Notes under the pieces: model-generated | What the model was told of the DNA's origin: nothing | Databases searched by the model: none | What the model saw: only the letters and a program-made list of their open reading frames with translations | NCBI GenBank assembly: GCA_964433065.1 | Contig: CAYSPZ010000016.1 | Span: forward strand, 1 to 27,723 | Length of the DNA stretch: 27,723 bases | Source: RGIG3009 sp964433065 | GTDB lineage: Bacteria > Bacillota > Clostridia > Oscillospirales > Acutalibacteraceae | Direction of reading: 5' to 3' | Position numbers and translations under genes: made by a program | Shown here: one piece after another, positions 14,246-21,249 of the stretch | Numbering within the stretch: the first letter of the stretch is position 1 | Layout: each line of letters starts with the position of its first letter

Positions 14246-15003
14246 CCTTTTTCGATCAATTCCGTCGCCAATTGTTCATATGCACGTGCGCCTTTCGAGG
14301 AACGATCGTAATAATTGATCGGTTTACCGAAACTCGGTGCTTCGGACAACCGCACACTGCGCGGAATAGGTGTGGAAAACACCTTGCGCGGAAAGAATTT
14401 TTTAACCTCAGACACAACCTGTTGTGTTAAGTTGAGCCGTCCGTCATACATCGTGAGGAGTACACCCTCCAAATCGAGTTGCGCATTGTACAGCCGTTTG
14501 ACCTGTCGCACGGTCGCCATCAACTGCGACAACCCTTCCAACGCGTAGTATTCGCACTGGATGGGTACGATCAAAGTATCGGCGGCGCACAACGCATTGA
14601 GAGTCAACAGACCGAGTGACGGCGGACAATCGATGAAAATGTAATCGTACTCCCCTCTCACCTGCGCCAACACCGCTTTCAAACGGTTTTCGCGCCGTGC
14701 GATCTCGACGAGTTCAATCTCCGCACCTGCCAGTGCCATTCCGGCAGGTAACACGTCCACGTTCCGATATGCCGTGTGTTGCAACACCTCTTTTACCTGC
14801 GCCGTGCCGATCAGCAGTTCATAGGTCGAAAGTGCGCCCTGTTTTTTGGCAATTCCCATTCCGCTGGTCGCGTTCCCCTGCGGGTCAATGTCCACCAACA
14901 AGGTGCGTTTTCCCTGCGCGCCCACACACGACGTCAGGTTTACGGTCGTTGTGGTCTTTCCCACACCGCCTTTTTGATTGACGACCGCGATGATCTTGCC
15001 CAT
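14242..15003 (-). CDS. parA: Chromosome-partitioning ATPase ParA/Soj
   Basis: Deviant-Walker ATPase that dimerises on DNA with ATP and moves ParB-parS complexes; Soj-type members also influence DnaA. 253 aa. Deviant Walker A KGGVGKTT at residues 11-18 with the signature lysine K11; Walker A' VDIDPQGNATSG (about 37-48); Walker B YDYIFIDCPPSLGLLT (about 118-133); basic C-terminal DNA-binding region. GGGGAG lies about 6 nt before the ATG. The promoter is an extended -10 near 15045, and both parS sites are in the 195-bp upstream gap. First gene of parA-parB-serS-queT. The usual partners mnmG and rsmG are not adjacent. Confidence 0.96.
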   Translation of the reverse strand: MGKIIAVVNQKGGVGKTTTTVNLTSCVGAQGKRTLLVDIDPQGNATSGMGIAKKQGALSTYELLIGTAQVKEVLQHTAYRNVDVLPAGMALAGAEIELVEIARRENRLKAVLAQVRGEYDYIFIDCPPSLGLLTLNALCAADTLIVPIQCEYYALEGLSQLMATVRQVKRLYNAQLDLEGVLLTMYDGRLNLTQQVVSEVKKFFPRKVFSTPIPRSVRLSEAPSFGKPINYYDRSSKGARAYEQLATELIEKG

Positions 15004-15042
15004 GCTCTTCTCCCCTCTTCCTTCTCCGTACGGTACCTACAC

Positions 15043-15048
15043 AGTATA
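15043..15048 (-). promoter_or_regulatory. Extended -10 element for parA
   Basis: Minus strand TGCTATACT: -10 TATACT (15043-15048) with TG one base upstream. The -35 region 17 bp away (TTTTCA) is poor, which suits an extended -10 promoter. The leader to the parA ATG is about 35 nt and holds CCGTACGG/GGTACC overlapping palindromes (15027-15038). Confidence 0.5.
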
Positions 15049-15128
15049 GCACAATTTTTCCGCAGTGAAAAGAGGAATTTTGTAAAAACACGTATTAACT
15101 TTCAAATTTTTATTTTCGCAGAAAAATA

Positions 15129-15154
15129 CCCTATGTTTCACGTGAAACATAGGG
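15129..15154. promoter_or_regulatory. parS: parS site 1, embedded in a 26-bp perfect palindrome
   Basis: TGTTTCACGTGAAACA at 15134-15149 equals the ParB/Spo0J consensus at all 16 positions. The symmetry extends 5 bp further on each side (CCCTA on the left, TAGGG on the right). On the minus strand the palindrome runs straight into TATTTTTC, so as RNA it would form an 11-bp stem with an ACGU loop and a U tract: it may also terminate the upstream lipoprotein operon. Confidence 0.95.
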
Positions 15155-15182
15155 CATTTGTGAATGATGTTCACTTTTTCGG

Positions 15183-15198
15183 CGTTTCACGTGAAACA
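15183..15198. promoter_or_regulatory. parS: parS site 2
   Basis: CGTTTCACGTGAAACA matches the parS consensus at 15 of 16 positions (first base C instead of T). It ends next to the stop codon of the lipoprotein gene and lies 49 bp from site 1. Two neighbouring sites in front of parA mark a ParB loading centre. Confidence 0.92.
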
Positions 15199-15714
15199 TT
15201 ACCCCTCTTCTGTGGTAAATGTCACGGTAAGGCCGTACGACGGAACGGATAACGAGCGCGGCGCACCGCTTTTGGTGTCATACTCATAGGTATACTCGAT
15301 TCCGTTTTGCGATCCGCTCACCGTGACGGTGTCTCCGCTTTCGGTTGTGGTACCGCCGCCGCTCGCGACTTCGTCCAGCACGCGAATCACCATTTCTCCC
15401 AACGCACTCTCGGGCAACGCGGACGGGGTGACCTGAAAGGTCATATCGTGATACCGTACCTCTACCGCCTCTCCGTCCCATACAACCACTACATCTTGTA
15501 GTGTATCGGGATACGAGAACGCAAGTTGTAGCGTTCCGGCGGTATATCGGGTCAGCGTACCTTTCGCCTGCATCTCCCCGTACCGTGCGGTAAAGTCACA
15601 CGAAAAGTCGGTGGTAACGGGCGGCGCGGCAGATTGTTTTCGACATCCTGCAAAAAGGAAAACGGTCACGCAGAACAACCACGTGACCGCAACTGCTTGT
15701 AGACGCCGTTGCAT
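15199..15714 (-). CDS. Small lipoprotein of unknown function
   Basis: 171 aa with a type II signal peptide: basic MQRRLQ, a hydrophobic core of about 15 residues and lipobox FAGC with the lipidated cysteine at residue 24. The mature part is beta-rich (alternating GTLQLAFSYP, VEVRYHDMTFQV, TVTVSGSQNG, YTYEYDTKSG) without cysteines or catalytic motifs, a pattern that recalls LolA/LppX-like half-barrels, but I cannot assign a family. The frame opens at GTG 15723; GGAG is 8 nt from ATG 15714, which is taken as start. Five bases separate it from the nnrD stop, so it is the last gene of the udg operon. parS site 2 touches its stop codon. Confidence 0.8.
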   Translation of the reverse strand: MQRRLQAVAVTWLFCVTVFLFAGCRKQSAAPPVTTDFSCDFTARYGEMQAKGTLTRYTAGTLQLAFSYPDTLQDVVVVWDGEAVEVRYHDMTFQVTPSALPESALGEMVIRVLDEVASGGGTTTESGDTVTVSGSQNGIEYTYEYDTKSGAPRSLSVPSYGLTVTFTTEEG

Positions 15715-15719
15715 CGTAT

Positions 15720-16607
15720 TCACTCCTGCTGTTCCAATTGTAGAAACAGAGGCGGTAACCCATCGATCAGATCGGATGCCATCAGCGACCGCTGCGAAAG
15801 ACGTTGTGCCGCAAGGTCACCCGCCGCACCGTGCAGATACACACCGCAGACGGCGGCATCGCGCGGTGAAAACCCCTGCGCCAAAAAACTGCCGATCATT
15901 CCCGCGAGTACATCGCCGCTGCCGGCGGTCGCCATACCCGCGTTGCCGCTCTCGTTGTGCCAAAACACACCGTTTTCGTCCGCAATTACCGTGCGATGAC
16001 CCTTTAACACCAAGACGGCGCGCAACATCGTTGCCGCTTTTACCGCCGCCGCATCACGGTCACGCTGTACCTGTTCGACCGAACACCCCAGCAACCGCGC
16101 CATTTCGGCGGGATGCGGTGTGACGATCAACGGCGGCTCCCCTGTTTCCCTTACAGGTATATGCAGGGAAAGCGCGTTTATACCATCCGCGTCCAACACG
16201 ACGGGGACGGCGGCTTGTTGCAACAAGGTATGTACCGCCAAAACGGTGTTCTCCCCCGTTCCCGCACCGCATCCGATCACCATTGCGGTCGCGCGTTTCT
16301 GAAAACGACGGATATCGGCAAGAGCCGACAGATCGATCCCGTTTTCGTCCGCGTCAAACGGTAAAAACACCGCTTCGGGCACGGCAGAAGCCACGAGCGG
16401 GTAGATACTCTTCGGCAACGCACACGTGCAAAGCCCTACCCCACTGCGGTAAGCGGCTTTGGCGCACAAGGCGGCGGCACCCGCCATCCCGTAACTGCCG
16501 CATACGGTCAGTAACGTGCCGTACGTCCCTTTATGACTGTCCGCCGCGCGTTTTTGAAAACGATCGGCGATCGGTTTCGGGAAGATCATACTGCCACCGC
16601 CGTTCAT
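15720..16607 (-). CDS. nnrD: ADP-dependent (S)-NAD(P)H-hydrate dehydratase
   Basis: Metabolite-repair enzyme that dehydrates damaged NAD(P)H hydrates using ADP; ribokinase-like fold, cytosolic. 295 aa, matching the single C-terminal (YjeF-C) domain; no epimerase (NnrE) domain is fused and none is next to it. Motifs: GTYGTLLTVCGSYGMAGAA (28-46), DADGINAL (139-146), TPHPAEMARLLG (163-174) and the catalytic-loop AGSGDVLAGMIG (228-239, D232). It overlaps the upstream gene by 4 nt (ATGA). A second in-frame ATG at residue 7 is possible, but there is no better ribosome site. Many Clostridia keep the full NnrE-NnrD fusion, so the epimerase should be sought elsewhere. Confidence 0.92.
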   Translation of the reverse strand: MNGGGSMIFPKPIADRFQKRAADSHKGTYGTLLTVCGSYGMAGAAALCAKAAYRSGVGLCTCALPKSIYPLVASAVPEAVFLPFDADENGIDLSALADIRRFQKRATAMVIGCGAGTGENTVLAVHTLLQQAAVPVVLDADGINALSLHIPVRETGEPPLIVTPHPAEMARLLGCSVEQVQRDRDAAAVKAATMLRAVLVLKGHRTVIADENGVFWHNESGNAGMATAGSGDVLAGMIGSFLAQGFSPRDAAVCGVYLHGAAGDLAAQRLSQRSLMASDLIDGLPPLFLQLEQQE

Positions 16608-17131
16608 TCTTTATCCCATACCACTCGGACGGGACCGGACAATCCCTTACGGAACTCTTCCGCTACCCGCTCGTTGGGTTCAAATACCACCAGCGTTTGA
16701 CCGCGTTTTTTACTGTGATAGGTAAAATACCGCAGATTTTCAGCTTTTAACGAGGACGCGGTCATCACAAAACGGTCGATCTTGCGATTTTGCCACTGTT
16801 CGGGACGATAGCGCCCCGCGTCTTCGATCTTCGCGCCGCGTACCGACACGATGCGTTTGCGCTTGCGGCGGGAAATGATCACGTCGATGTCCACGTCACC
16901 GTTGGTGATACAATACTCAAACTCGATGTTTTGTTGAATGATGATCCACCAAGCACCCGCGATCACACCGATCCACGCAAACGGGATGAGTGAAAACAAC
17001 AACGCGCTCGACATCATCAACATCGTCAATGCGAACAACAACACCAATCCAAGCACCACCGTCATCACGATAATGCCGCCCTCTTTCCCCTCTTTACGTT
17101 TCGCTACGATCTGTTCGATAAACGTATCCAT
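16604..17131 (-). CDS. DUF6106-like two-helix membrane protein
   Basis: 175 aa protein of unknown function. Two membrane segments (about residues 19-40 and 44-66) are followed by a cytoplasmic domain with FEYCITNGDVDIDVIISRRKR, shown in part: EYCITNGDVDIDVIISRRK, a sequence pattern I associate with the clostridial DUF6106 family; the C-terminal half continues with RYFTYHSKKRGQTLVVFEPN. The fold may be PH-like, as in YcxB-type proteins. The frame opens at ATG 17140, but AAGGAG abuts that codon and is 9 nt from ATG 17131, the start used. It is coupled to the preceding carboxypeptidase homologue (stop at 17137) and overlaps nnrD by 4 nt. Confidence 0.7.
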   Translation of the reverse strand: MDTFIEQIVAKRKEGKEGGIIVMTVVLGLVLLFALTMLMMSSALLFSLIPFAWIGVIAGAWWIIIQQNIEFEYCITNGDVDIDVIISRRKRKRIVSVRGAKIEDAGRYRPEQWQNRKIDRFVMTASSLKAENLRYFTYHSKKRGQTLVVFEPNERVAEEFRKGLSGPVRVVWDKE

Positions 17132-17136
17132 CGCGA

Positions 17137-18510
17137 TCATCTCCTTTTCTTTGCTTTATTCTGAACCGCTTTTTGCTTTTTGCGGTTGTATTCGATGTTA
17201 TATAAGATATACGCGATAAACAACACACCGATCAGGACGAGCGCCGCTACCGTCCAACCCGAAAACAGGATATTACGGATACTGCGCCAGGTCGCATACA
17301 GGAAACTGTACGACGCGCTTTCCCCCGTCACCAGCGCAACCGACCCCACCAACTCGTCACCGTGGTAGAGTTCCAGTCTTCCCATCGCTTCCCCCGCCTT
17401 AACGGGCGCAGAAAGCAACTCTTTATCGTACACCACCCGTCTGGTGAGGGCGGAAACGTCCAGGTCGCTCGATAACACGGTGAAAAAATCTTGCGACGGT
17501 ACCAGCGGAACGGTATCTTTATCGGGACAGTTCTCTACCGCGATCCGCGCGACAGGTTCGTTCTTCCGTGCCAACATCTCGTACGAGAAATCCAGCAACC
17601 CCCAACGGATCAACCGACGGGCATCCGCATACGCGTTGAACACGACGTTTCCGTCCTCATCCTTGCGCGCGGCACCCATCACCACCGTCATATACTCGTA
17701 CCCGTCTTTACCGCCGTACTCCACCACACTGGTCTCGGTCAGCGTTCCCCCCGCCTTTCCGCCGACGGCATAGGTGTAAAACGCACCACTATTCACCCGC
17801 AACATCTCGTTACTGGTCGGCCAACTGCGCGCCTTTCCGCCCGATACGGGGTTCGCGGTATACTGTGTCAGTTCAAATGCCGACTGTAACAACGGATATT
17901 CCCGCGCGTAACGGGTAAAGGTCATCACGTCCCGCGCCGACATATACTGCCCTTCTTCGTTTAAACAGGTCACGTTGGTAAAATGCGAATTCTCGCAACC
18001 GAGTTCCTGCGCAAAGGCATTCAACCCCTCCACAAACGCTTCGGGTGTCCCCGACAATGCCACCGCAAGCGTGACTGCGCAATCCGCCGCCGTCTGCAAC
18101 GCGCATACGGTGATTAGATCGCGCAACGTCCACGTTTCACCGAAATTCATCAGCGCCACGTGTAACCCCGTTCCCGCCACGTAATGGTTAAACAACGTCA
18201 GCGAATATGCCGCCGTCGTCTTGTCGATGTCGATGTGGTTATCGGTCACCAGTTTCATCGCATAACCGAGCATCGCCACCCGCATCAATGCCCCCGGTTG
18301 ATACCGCGTATCCGCGCTTTTCTCGTACAACACGACGTCCTGCTCGGCGCGGACACCCAGATACATCATCATCGCAGACGGCGCCGAAATGCGGTCGTCT
18401 TCCTCTTCGGGATATTCATATAAAATGGCTTTGGCGGAAACCGTCATCGGTAATGCTGAAAACATCACAACGCACAGTATCACCGCACCGATACGTTTCA
18501 GTATCTTCAT
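17137..18510 (-). CDS. DD-carboxypeptidase (S11/DacF-like) homologue with degenerate active site
   Basis: 457 aa, with signal peptide (MKILKRIGAVILCVVMFSAL, then cleavage near SAKA), peptidase S11 domain (about 40-310), C-terminal PBP5-like beta domain (about 315-400), one membrane helix (about 416-437) and a basic cytoplasmic tail. Length and order fit a DacF-type PBP. All three penicilloyl-transferase motifs are changed: SxxK is A74-L-M-R77 in YQPGALMR; SxN is T140-A-A142 in LQTAADCAVTLA; KTG is K252-A-G254 in VGGKAGGT. It should therefore lack DD-peptidase activity. Start: TTG 18513 and ATG 18510 are adjacent; ATG with GAGG 9 nt upstream is used. Coupled to the genes on both sides. Confidence 0.85.
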   Translation of the reverse strand: MKILKRIGAVILCVVMFSALPMTVSAKAILYEYPEEEDDRISAPSAMMMYLGVRAEQDVVLYEKSADTRYQPGALMRVAMLGYAMKLVTDNHIDIDKTTAAYSLTLFNHYVAGTGLHVALMNFGETWTLRDLITVCALQTAADCAVTLAVALSGTPEAFVEGLNAFAQELGCENSHFTNVTCLNEEGQYMSARDVMTFTRYAREYPLLQSAFELTQYTANPVSGGKARSWPTSNEMLRVNSGAFYTYAVGGKAGGTLTETSVVEYGGKDGYEYMTVVMGAARKDEDGNVVFNAYADARRLIRWGLLDFSYEMLARKNEPVARIAVENCPDKDTVPLVPSQDFFTVLSSDLDVSALTRRVVYDKELLSAPVKAGEAMGRLELYHGDELVGSVALVTGESASYSFLYATWRSIRNILFSGWTVAALVLIGVLFIAYILYNIEYNRKKQKAVQNKAKKRR

Positions 18511-18521
18511 CAACTTCTACC

Positions 18522-19109
18522 TCAATCATCAAATCGCAACTCGGTATGATCGCATACCTCGTTTATTTTATCCCGCAACCGCACGAAATCCTCAAATGCC
18601 ATCGGTTTTTGATTGGGATTTCGCAGGATCGCGGCGGGATGGAACATCCCCATATACCACACGCCGTCCTTTTCAAAGAACTGACCGTGTTGTTTGGTCA
18701 CCTTAAAATCCTCACCGATCATCCGAAACGCCGCGATCCTGCCCAGACATACCACGATCTTCGGCGAAAGCAGTCGAATCTGCGTTTCTAACCACTTGTT
18801 ACACGCCGCCTGTTCTTCCGGCAACGGATCACGGTTTTTGGGCGGACGGCATTTCACCATATTCGCAATATAAATGTTGTGTTTGCGGGACAATCCCACC
18901 GCTTCCAACATGGTATCCAGCAGTTTTCCGCCTCTGCCGACAAACGGTTCCCCCTGCAGATCCTCGTTTTCACCGGGCCCCTCCCCGATAAATAACACTT
19001 CCGCGTTGGGATTTCCCGTCCCGAACACCACCTGTGTCCGCGTTTCACACAACCCGCAATCGCGGCATCGTAAACAATCCTGTTTTAATTGCTCCCATTC
19101 GGTATACAT
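18522..19109 (-). CDS. Family 4 uracil-DNA glycosylase (Fe-S)
   Basis: Removes uracil from DNA to start base-excision repair. 195 aa from ATG 19109. Motif A is GEGPGENEDLQGEPFVG (family 4 GEaPGxxED) and motif B is FHPAAILRNP. The four Fe-S cysteines are visible: CRDCGLC near the N-terminus (C15, C18; C21 and C12 nearby) and, in the middle, VKCRPPKNRDP and AAC before NKW. The frame opens 45 nt upstream, but AGGAGA lies 6 nt before ATG 19109, and the preceding sequence overlaps the promoter. First gene of a five-gene operon with the carboxypeptidase homologue, DUF6106-like gene, nnrD and the lipoprotein. Often annotated as phage SPO1 polymerase-related. Confidence 0.92.
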   Translation of the reverse strand: MYTEWEQLKQDCLRCRDCGLCETRTQVVFGTGNPNAEVLFIGEGPGENEDLQGEPFVGRGGKLLDTMLEAVGLSRKHNIYIANMVKCRPPKNRDPLPEEQAACNKWLETQIRLLSPKIVVCLGRIAAFRMIGEDFKVTKQHGQFFEKDGVWYMGMFHPAAILRNPNQKPMAFEDFVRLRDKINEVCDHTELRFDD

Positions 19110-19125
19110 CTCGGTTCTCCTTTCC

Positions 19126-19154
19126 TTGACAAACCTCGCAGAATGTGCTACCAT
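19126..19154 (+). promoter_or_regulatory. Promoter of pduL
   Basis: Plus strand -35 TTGACA (19126-19131), 17-bp spacer, -10 TACCAT (19149-19154). The predicted start (about 19161) leaves a leader of about 27 nt with AGAGGTG before the ATG. Confidence 0.7.
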
Positions 19155-19164
19155 CTTACAGAAG

Positions 19165-19194
19165 ATTATATATAAGAGGTGTCATATATGGCAA
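19165..19194 (-). promoter_or_regulatory. Putative promoter of the udg operon
   Basis: Minus strand -35 TTGCCA (19189-19194), 18-bp spacer, perfect -10 TATAAT (19165-19170). The -35 lies on the pduL start codon and the polymerase footprints of this and the pduL promoter overlap, so the two could not be occupied together. Confidence 0.5.
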
Positions 19195-19763
19195 AACAAA
19201 TTTTAGTCGAAACGTCCGCCCGTCACGTTCACCTTTCTCAGGAACATCTGGATATTTTGTTCGGTAAAGGCTATCAACTGACGGTCAAAAAAGACCTTTC
19301 GCAACCCGGTCAGTTCGCCTGTGCCGAACGCGTCGAAGTAGTCGGCTCCAAAAAAAGTCTGGCAGGTGTCAGCATCTTAGGTCCTGTCCGCCCCGCTTCT
19401 CAGGTGGAAATCTCCCTCACCGACGCCCGTTCGATCGGTGTCAACGCACCCATCCGTGAATCGGGCGATATCGCCGGTACCGGCAGTTGCAAACTGGTCG
19501 GCCCGTGCGGTGAAGTGGAACTCACCGAAGGTGTCATCGCCGCCAAACGTCATATCCATATGACCCCCGCCGATGCCGCTGAATTCGGTGTTGCCGACAA
19601 AGACGTGGTCAGCGTTCAGGTCGATACCGACGGCCGCGCCCTCACCTTCGGCGACGTGGTCGTCCGTGTCAGCGAGAAATTTGCTCTCGCGATGCACATC
19701 GATACCGACGAATCCAATGCCGGTTGCGTGACCCCCACCACCATGGGTACGCTCATTAAATAA
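19188..19763 (+). CDS. pduL: Phosphate acyltransferase PduL (phosphotransacetylase)
   Basis: Interconverts acyl-CoA and acyl phosphate (acetyl-CoA or propionyl-CoA); unrelated to Pta and zinc dependent. 191 aa in two similar halves: TSARHVHLS with H13 and H15 in the first, AAKRHIHMTPADA in the second, and a late MHIDTDE block giving a further metal-type His. There is no N-terminal encapsulation peptide, since residue 1 is followed at once by the first barrel strand, and no microcompartment shell genes are near, so it is a free cytosolic enzyme, probably the fermentative phosphotransacetylase. GTG 19179 extends the frame, but AGAGGTG is 6 nt from ATG 19188. Single-gene unit with promoter and terminator; acetate kinase is not adjacent. 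Confidence 0.94.
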   Translation: MAKQILVETSARHVHLSQEHLDILFGKGYQLTVKKDLSQPGQFACAERVEVVGSKKSLAGVSILGPVRPASQVEISLTDARSIGVNAPIRESGDIAGTGSCKLVGPCGEVELTEGVIAAKRHIHMTPADAAEFGVADKDVVSVQVDTDGRALTFGDVVVRVSEKFALAMHIDTDESNAGCVTPTTMGTLIK

Positions 19764-19778
19764 TCTCGCTTTTTCTCC

Positions 19779-19810
19779 GCCCTTGACCGCTCGGTCAAGG
19801 GCATTTTTTT
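19779..19810 (+). terminator. Rho-independent terminator of pduL
   Basis: Perfect 11-bp stem GCCCTTGACCG / CGGTCAAGGGC (19779-19789, 19792-19802), 2-nt nominal loop, then A and seven T on the plus strand. It lies just past the mnmE stop on the other strand, where it has no T tract. Confidence 0.92.
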
Positions 19811-19819
19811 ATACGTTCG

Positions 19820-21184
19820 CTATTTTCCGACACAAAACCGTGAAAAGATCCCGTCCACCACCGTGTCGGTGGTACGCTCACCCGTCAGTTCCAGTATCGC
19901 GTCGAGCGCGCCGTCCACACTCACCGACACCGCGTCTGCGGTCATACCGCTTCGCAACGCGTCGAGTGCTTCCTCCACACACACAAGCCCCCGCCGCGCG
20001 CAATCGCGTTGCCGCTCGGTCGCGAGTACCGGCTGTTCACCCGTCAACCCGTTGACCCCCGTCACAGCTTCCACCGCCGCGATCAGATCCTGTAATCCCG
20101 TTCCGTCTTTGGCATCGGTATATACTGTGTGTTGAATATTATCCTCAATATACTTATTGTCAATTTTTTGTTCCAGTTGTTGCTTGTTGACCACCGCGAT
20201 GACCGTGTGATCGGCGAGATCGCGGATGAGATCGCGGTCGTCGGGGGAGAGGGGACGCGAACCGTCAAACACCGCCAACACCAGTTGCGCCTCGGCAAGA
20301 CGGGAACGCGACCGCTTGACACCGATCGCTTCCACCGTGTCGTCGGTATCGCGCAGACCCGCCGTGTCCGACAACCGTAAGCAAACGTTACCGAGCCGCA
20401 CCGTTTCTTCCACGATGTCGCGGGTGGTACCCGCAATATCGGTCACGATACTGCGCTCACACCCCGAAAGCAGGTTCATCAAGGTGGATTTGCCCACGTT
20501 GGGGCTGCCGACGATCACCGTGTTGATCCCTTCACGCAGCACCCGTCCCGCATCGTAGGTGGCAAGCAGGGTGTGTAACCCGTTTTGCACCTCACACAAG
20601 GTCGTCTGCAACGCTTCGGGTTGCAGATCGGGGATATCGTCGTCGGGATAATCGACAAACGCGGAAAATTGCGCTTGCAATCCCACCAACTTTTCTTTCA
20701 GTTGCTGTAACCGCTTGAAGATCGCGCCTTCTTTGGCGGCAAGAGCCGTTTTCGCCGCGAGTTTCCCATCGGCGGCAATCAGCGCGGTGACCGCTTCGGC
20801 GCGGGTAAGATCCAACTTGCCGTTTAAAAAGGCTCGTTTGGTAAATTCACCCGCCGAGGCAGGGGAGGCACCCGCTTCCAATACCGCGCGAAGCACCCGT
20901 TGTAACAGATACACACCGCCGTGACAGGAAAATTCCACCACGTCTTCACCCGTATAACTGTGCGGTGCGCGGAAAACCGTCGCCACACACTCGTCAATGT
21001 CACCGTCCGCATCCGCTACAAACCCGTAAGCGGCGGTATAGCCTTTCAGGTCGCACAACGCGCGACCTTGTGAAAGCGGACGGAATACCCGCGCCGCGAT
21101 CTCGATCGCGCCGTTTCCCGAAATGCGTATTACACCGATCCCGCCCATCCCAATGGGGGTCGCGATCGCCGCAATCACCGACAT
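19820..21184 (-). CDS. mnmE: tRNA-modifying GTPase MnmE
   Basis: With MnmG it installs the (carboxymethyl)aminomethyl group on U34 of several tRNAs. 454 aa, standard length. N-terminal folate-binding domain begins IAAIATPIGMGGIGVIRISG; helical domain follows with SAGEFTKRAFLNGKLDL; the inserted G domain has G1 GSPNVGKST (about 220-228), G3 DTAGLRDT, and G4 VVNKQQ in place of the usual NKxD; the C-terminus ends FCVGK, retaining the catalytic cysteine of the C-[IV]-GK motif. AAAGGA is about 10 nt before the ATG. The gyrA terminator ends only about 20 nt upstream, so expression must rely on readthrough or an overlooked promoter. mnmG is not adjacent. Confidence 0.96.
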   Translation of the reverse strand: MSVIAAIATPIGMGGIGVIRISGNGAIEIAARVFRPLSQGRALCDLKGYTAAYGFVADADGDIDECVATVFRAPHSYTGEDVVEFSCHGGVYLLQRVLRAVLEAGASPASAGEFTKRAFLNGKLDLTRAEAVTALIAADGKLAAKTALAAKEGAIFKRLQQLKEKLVGLQAQFSAFVDYPDDDIPDLQPEALQTTLCEVQNGLHTLLATYDAGRVLREGINTVIVGSPNVGKSTLMNLLSGCERSIVTDIAGTTRDIVEETVRLGNVCLRLSDTAGLRDTDDTVEAIGVKRSRSRLAEAQLVLAVFDGSRPLSPDDRDLIRDLADHTVIAVVNKQQLEQKIDNKYIEDNIQHTVYTDAKDGTGLQDLIAAVEAVTGVNGLTGEQPVLATERQRDCARRGLVCVEEALDALRSGMTADAVSVSVDGALDAILELTGERTTDTVVDGIFSRFCVGK

Positions 21185-21204
21185 ACGTATCCCGTCCTTT
21201 CGTT

Positions 21205-21244
21205 TCAGAAAAGGCGATTCCCCCTTGGCGGAGAATCGCCTTTT
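21205..21244 (-). terminator. Terminator after gyrA, directly upstream of mnmE
   Basis: Stem AAAAGGCGATTC / GAATCGCCTTTT (21209-21220, 21233-21244), 12 bp with a 12-nt loop. On the minus strand it is followed by TTTTCTG, and on the plus strand by TTTTT, so it can act in both directions. It starts a few bases after the gyrA stop. Confidence 0.8.
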
Positions 21245-21249
21245 TCGGT

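Noticed and set aside
19188..19763. Microcompartment-associated PduL
   Set aside because: There is no N-terminal encapsulation peptide and no shell protein gene nearby; a cytosolic phosphotransacetylase is more likely.
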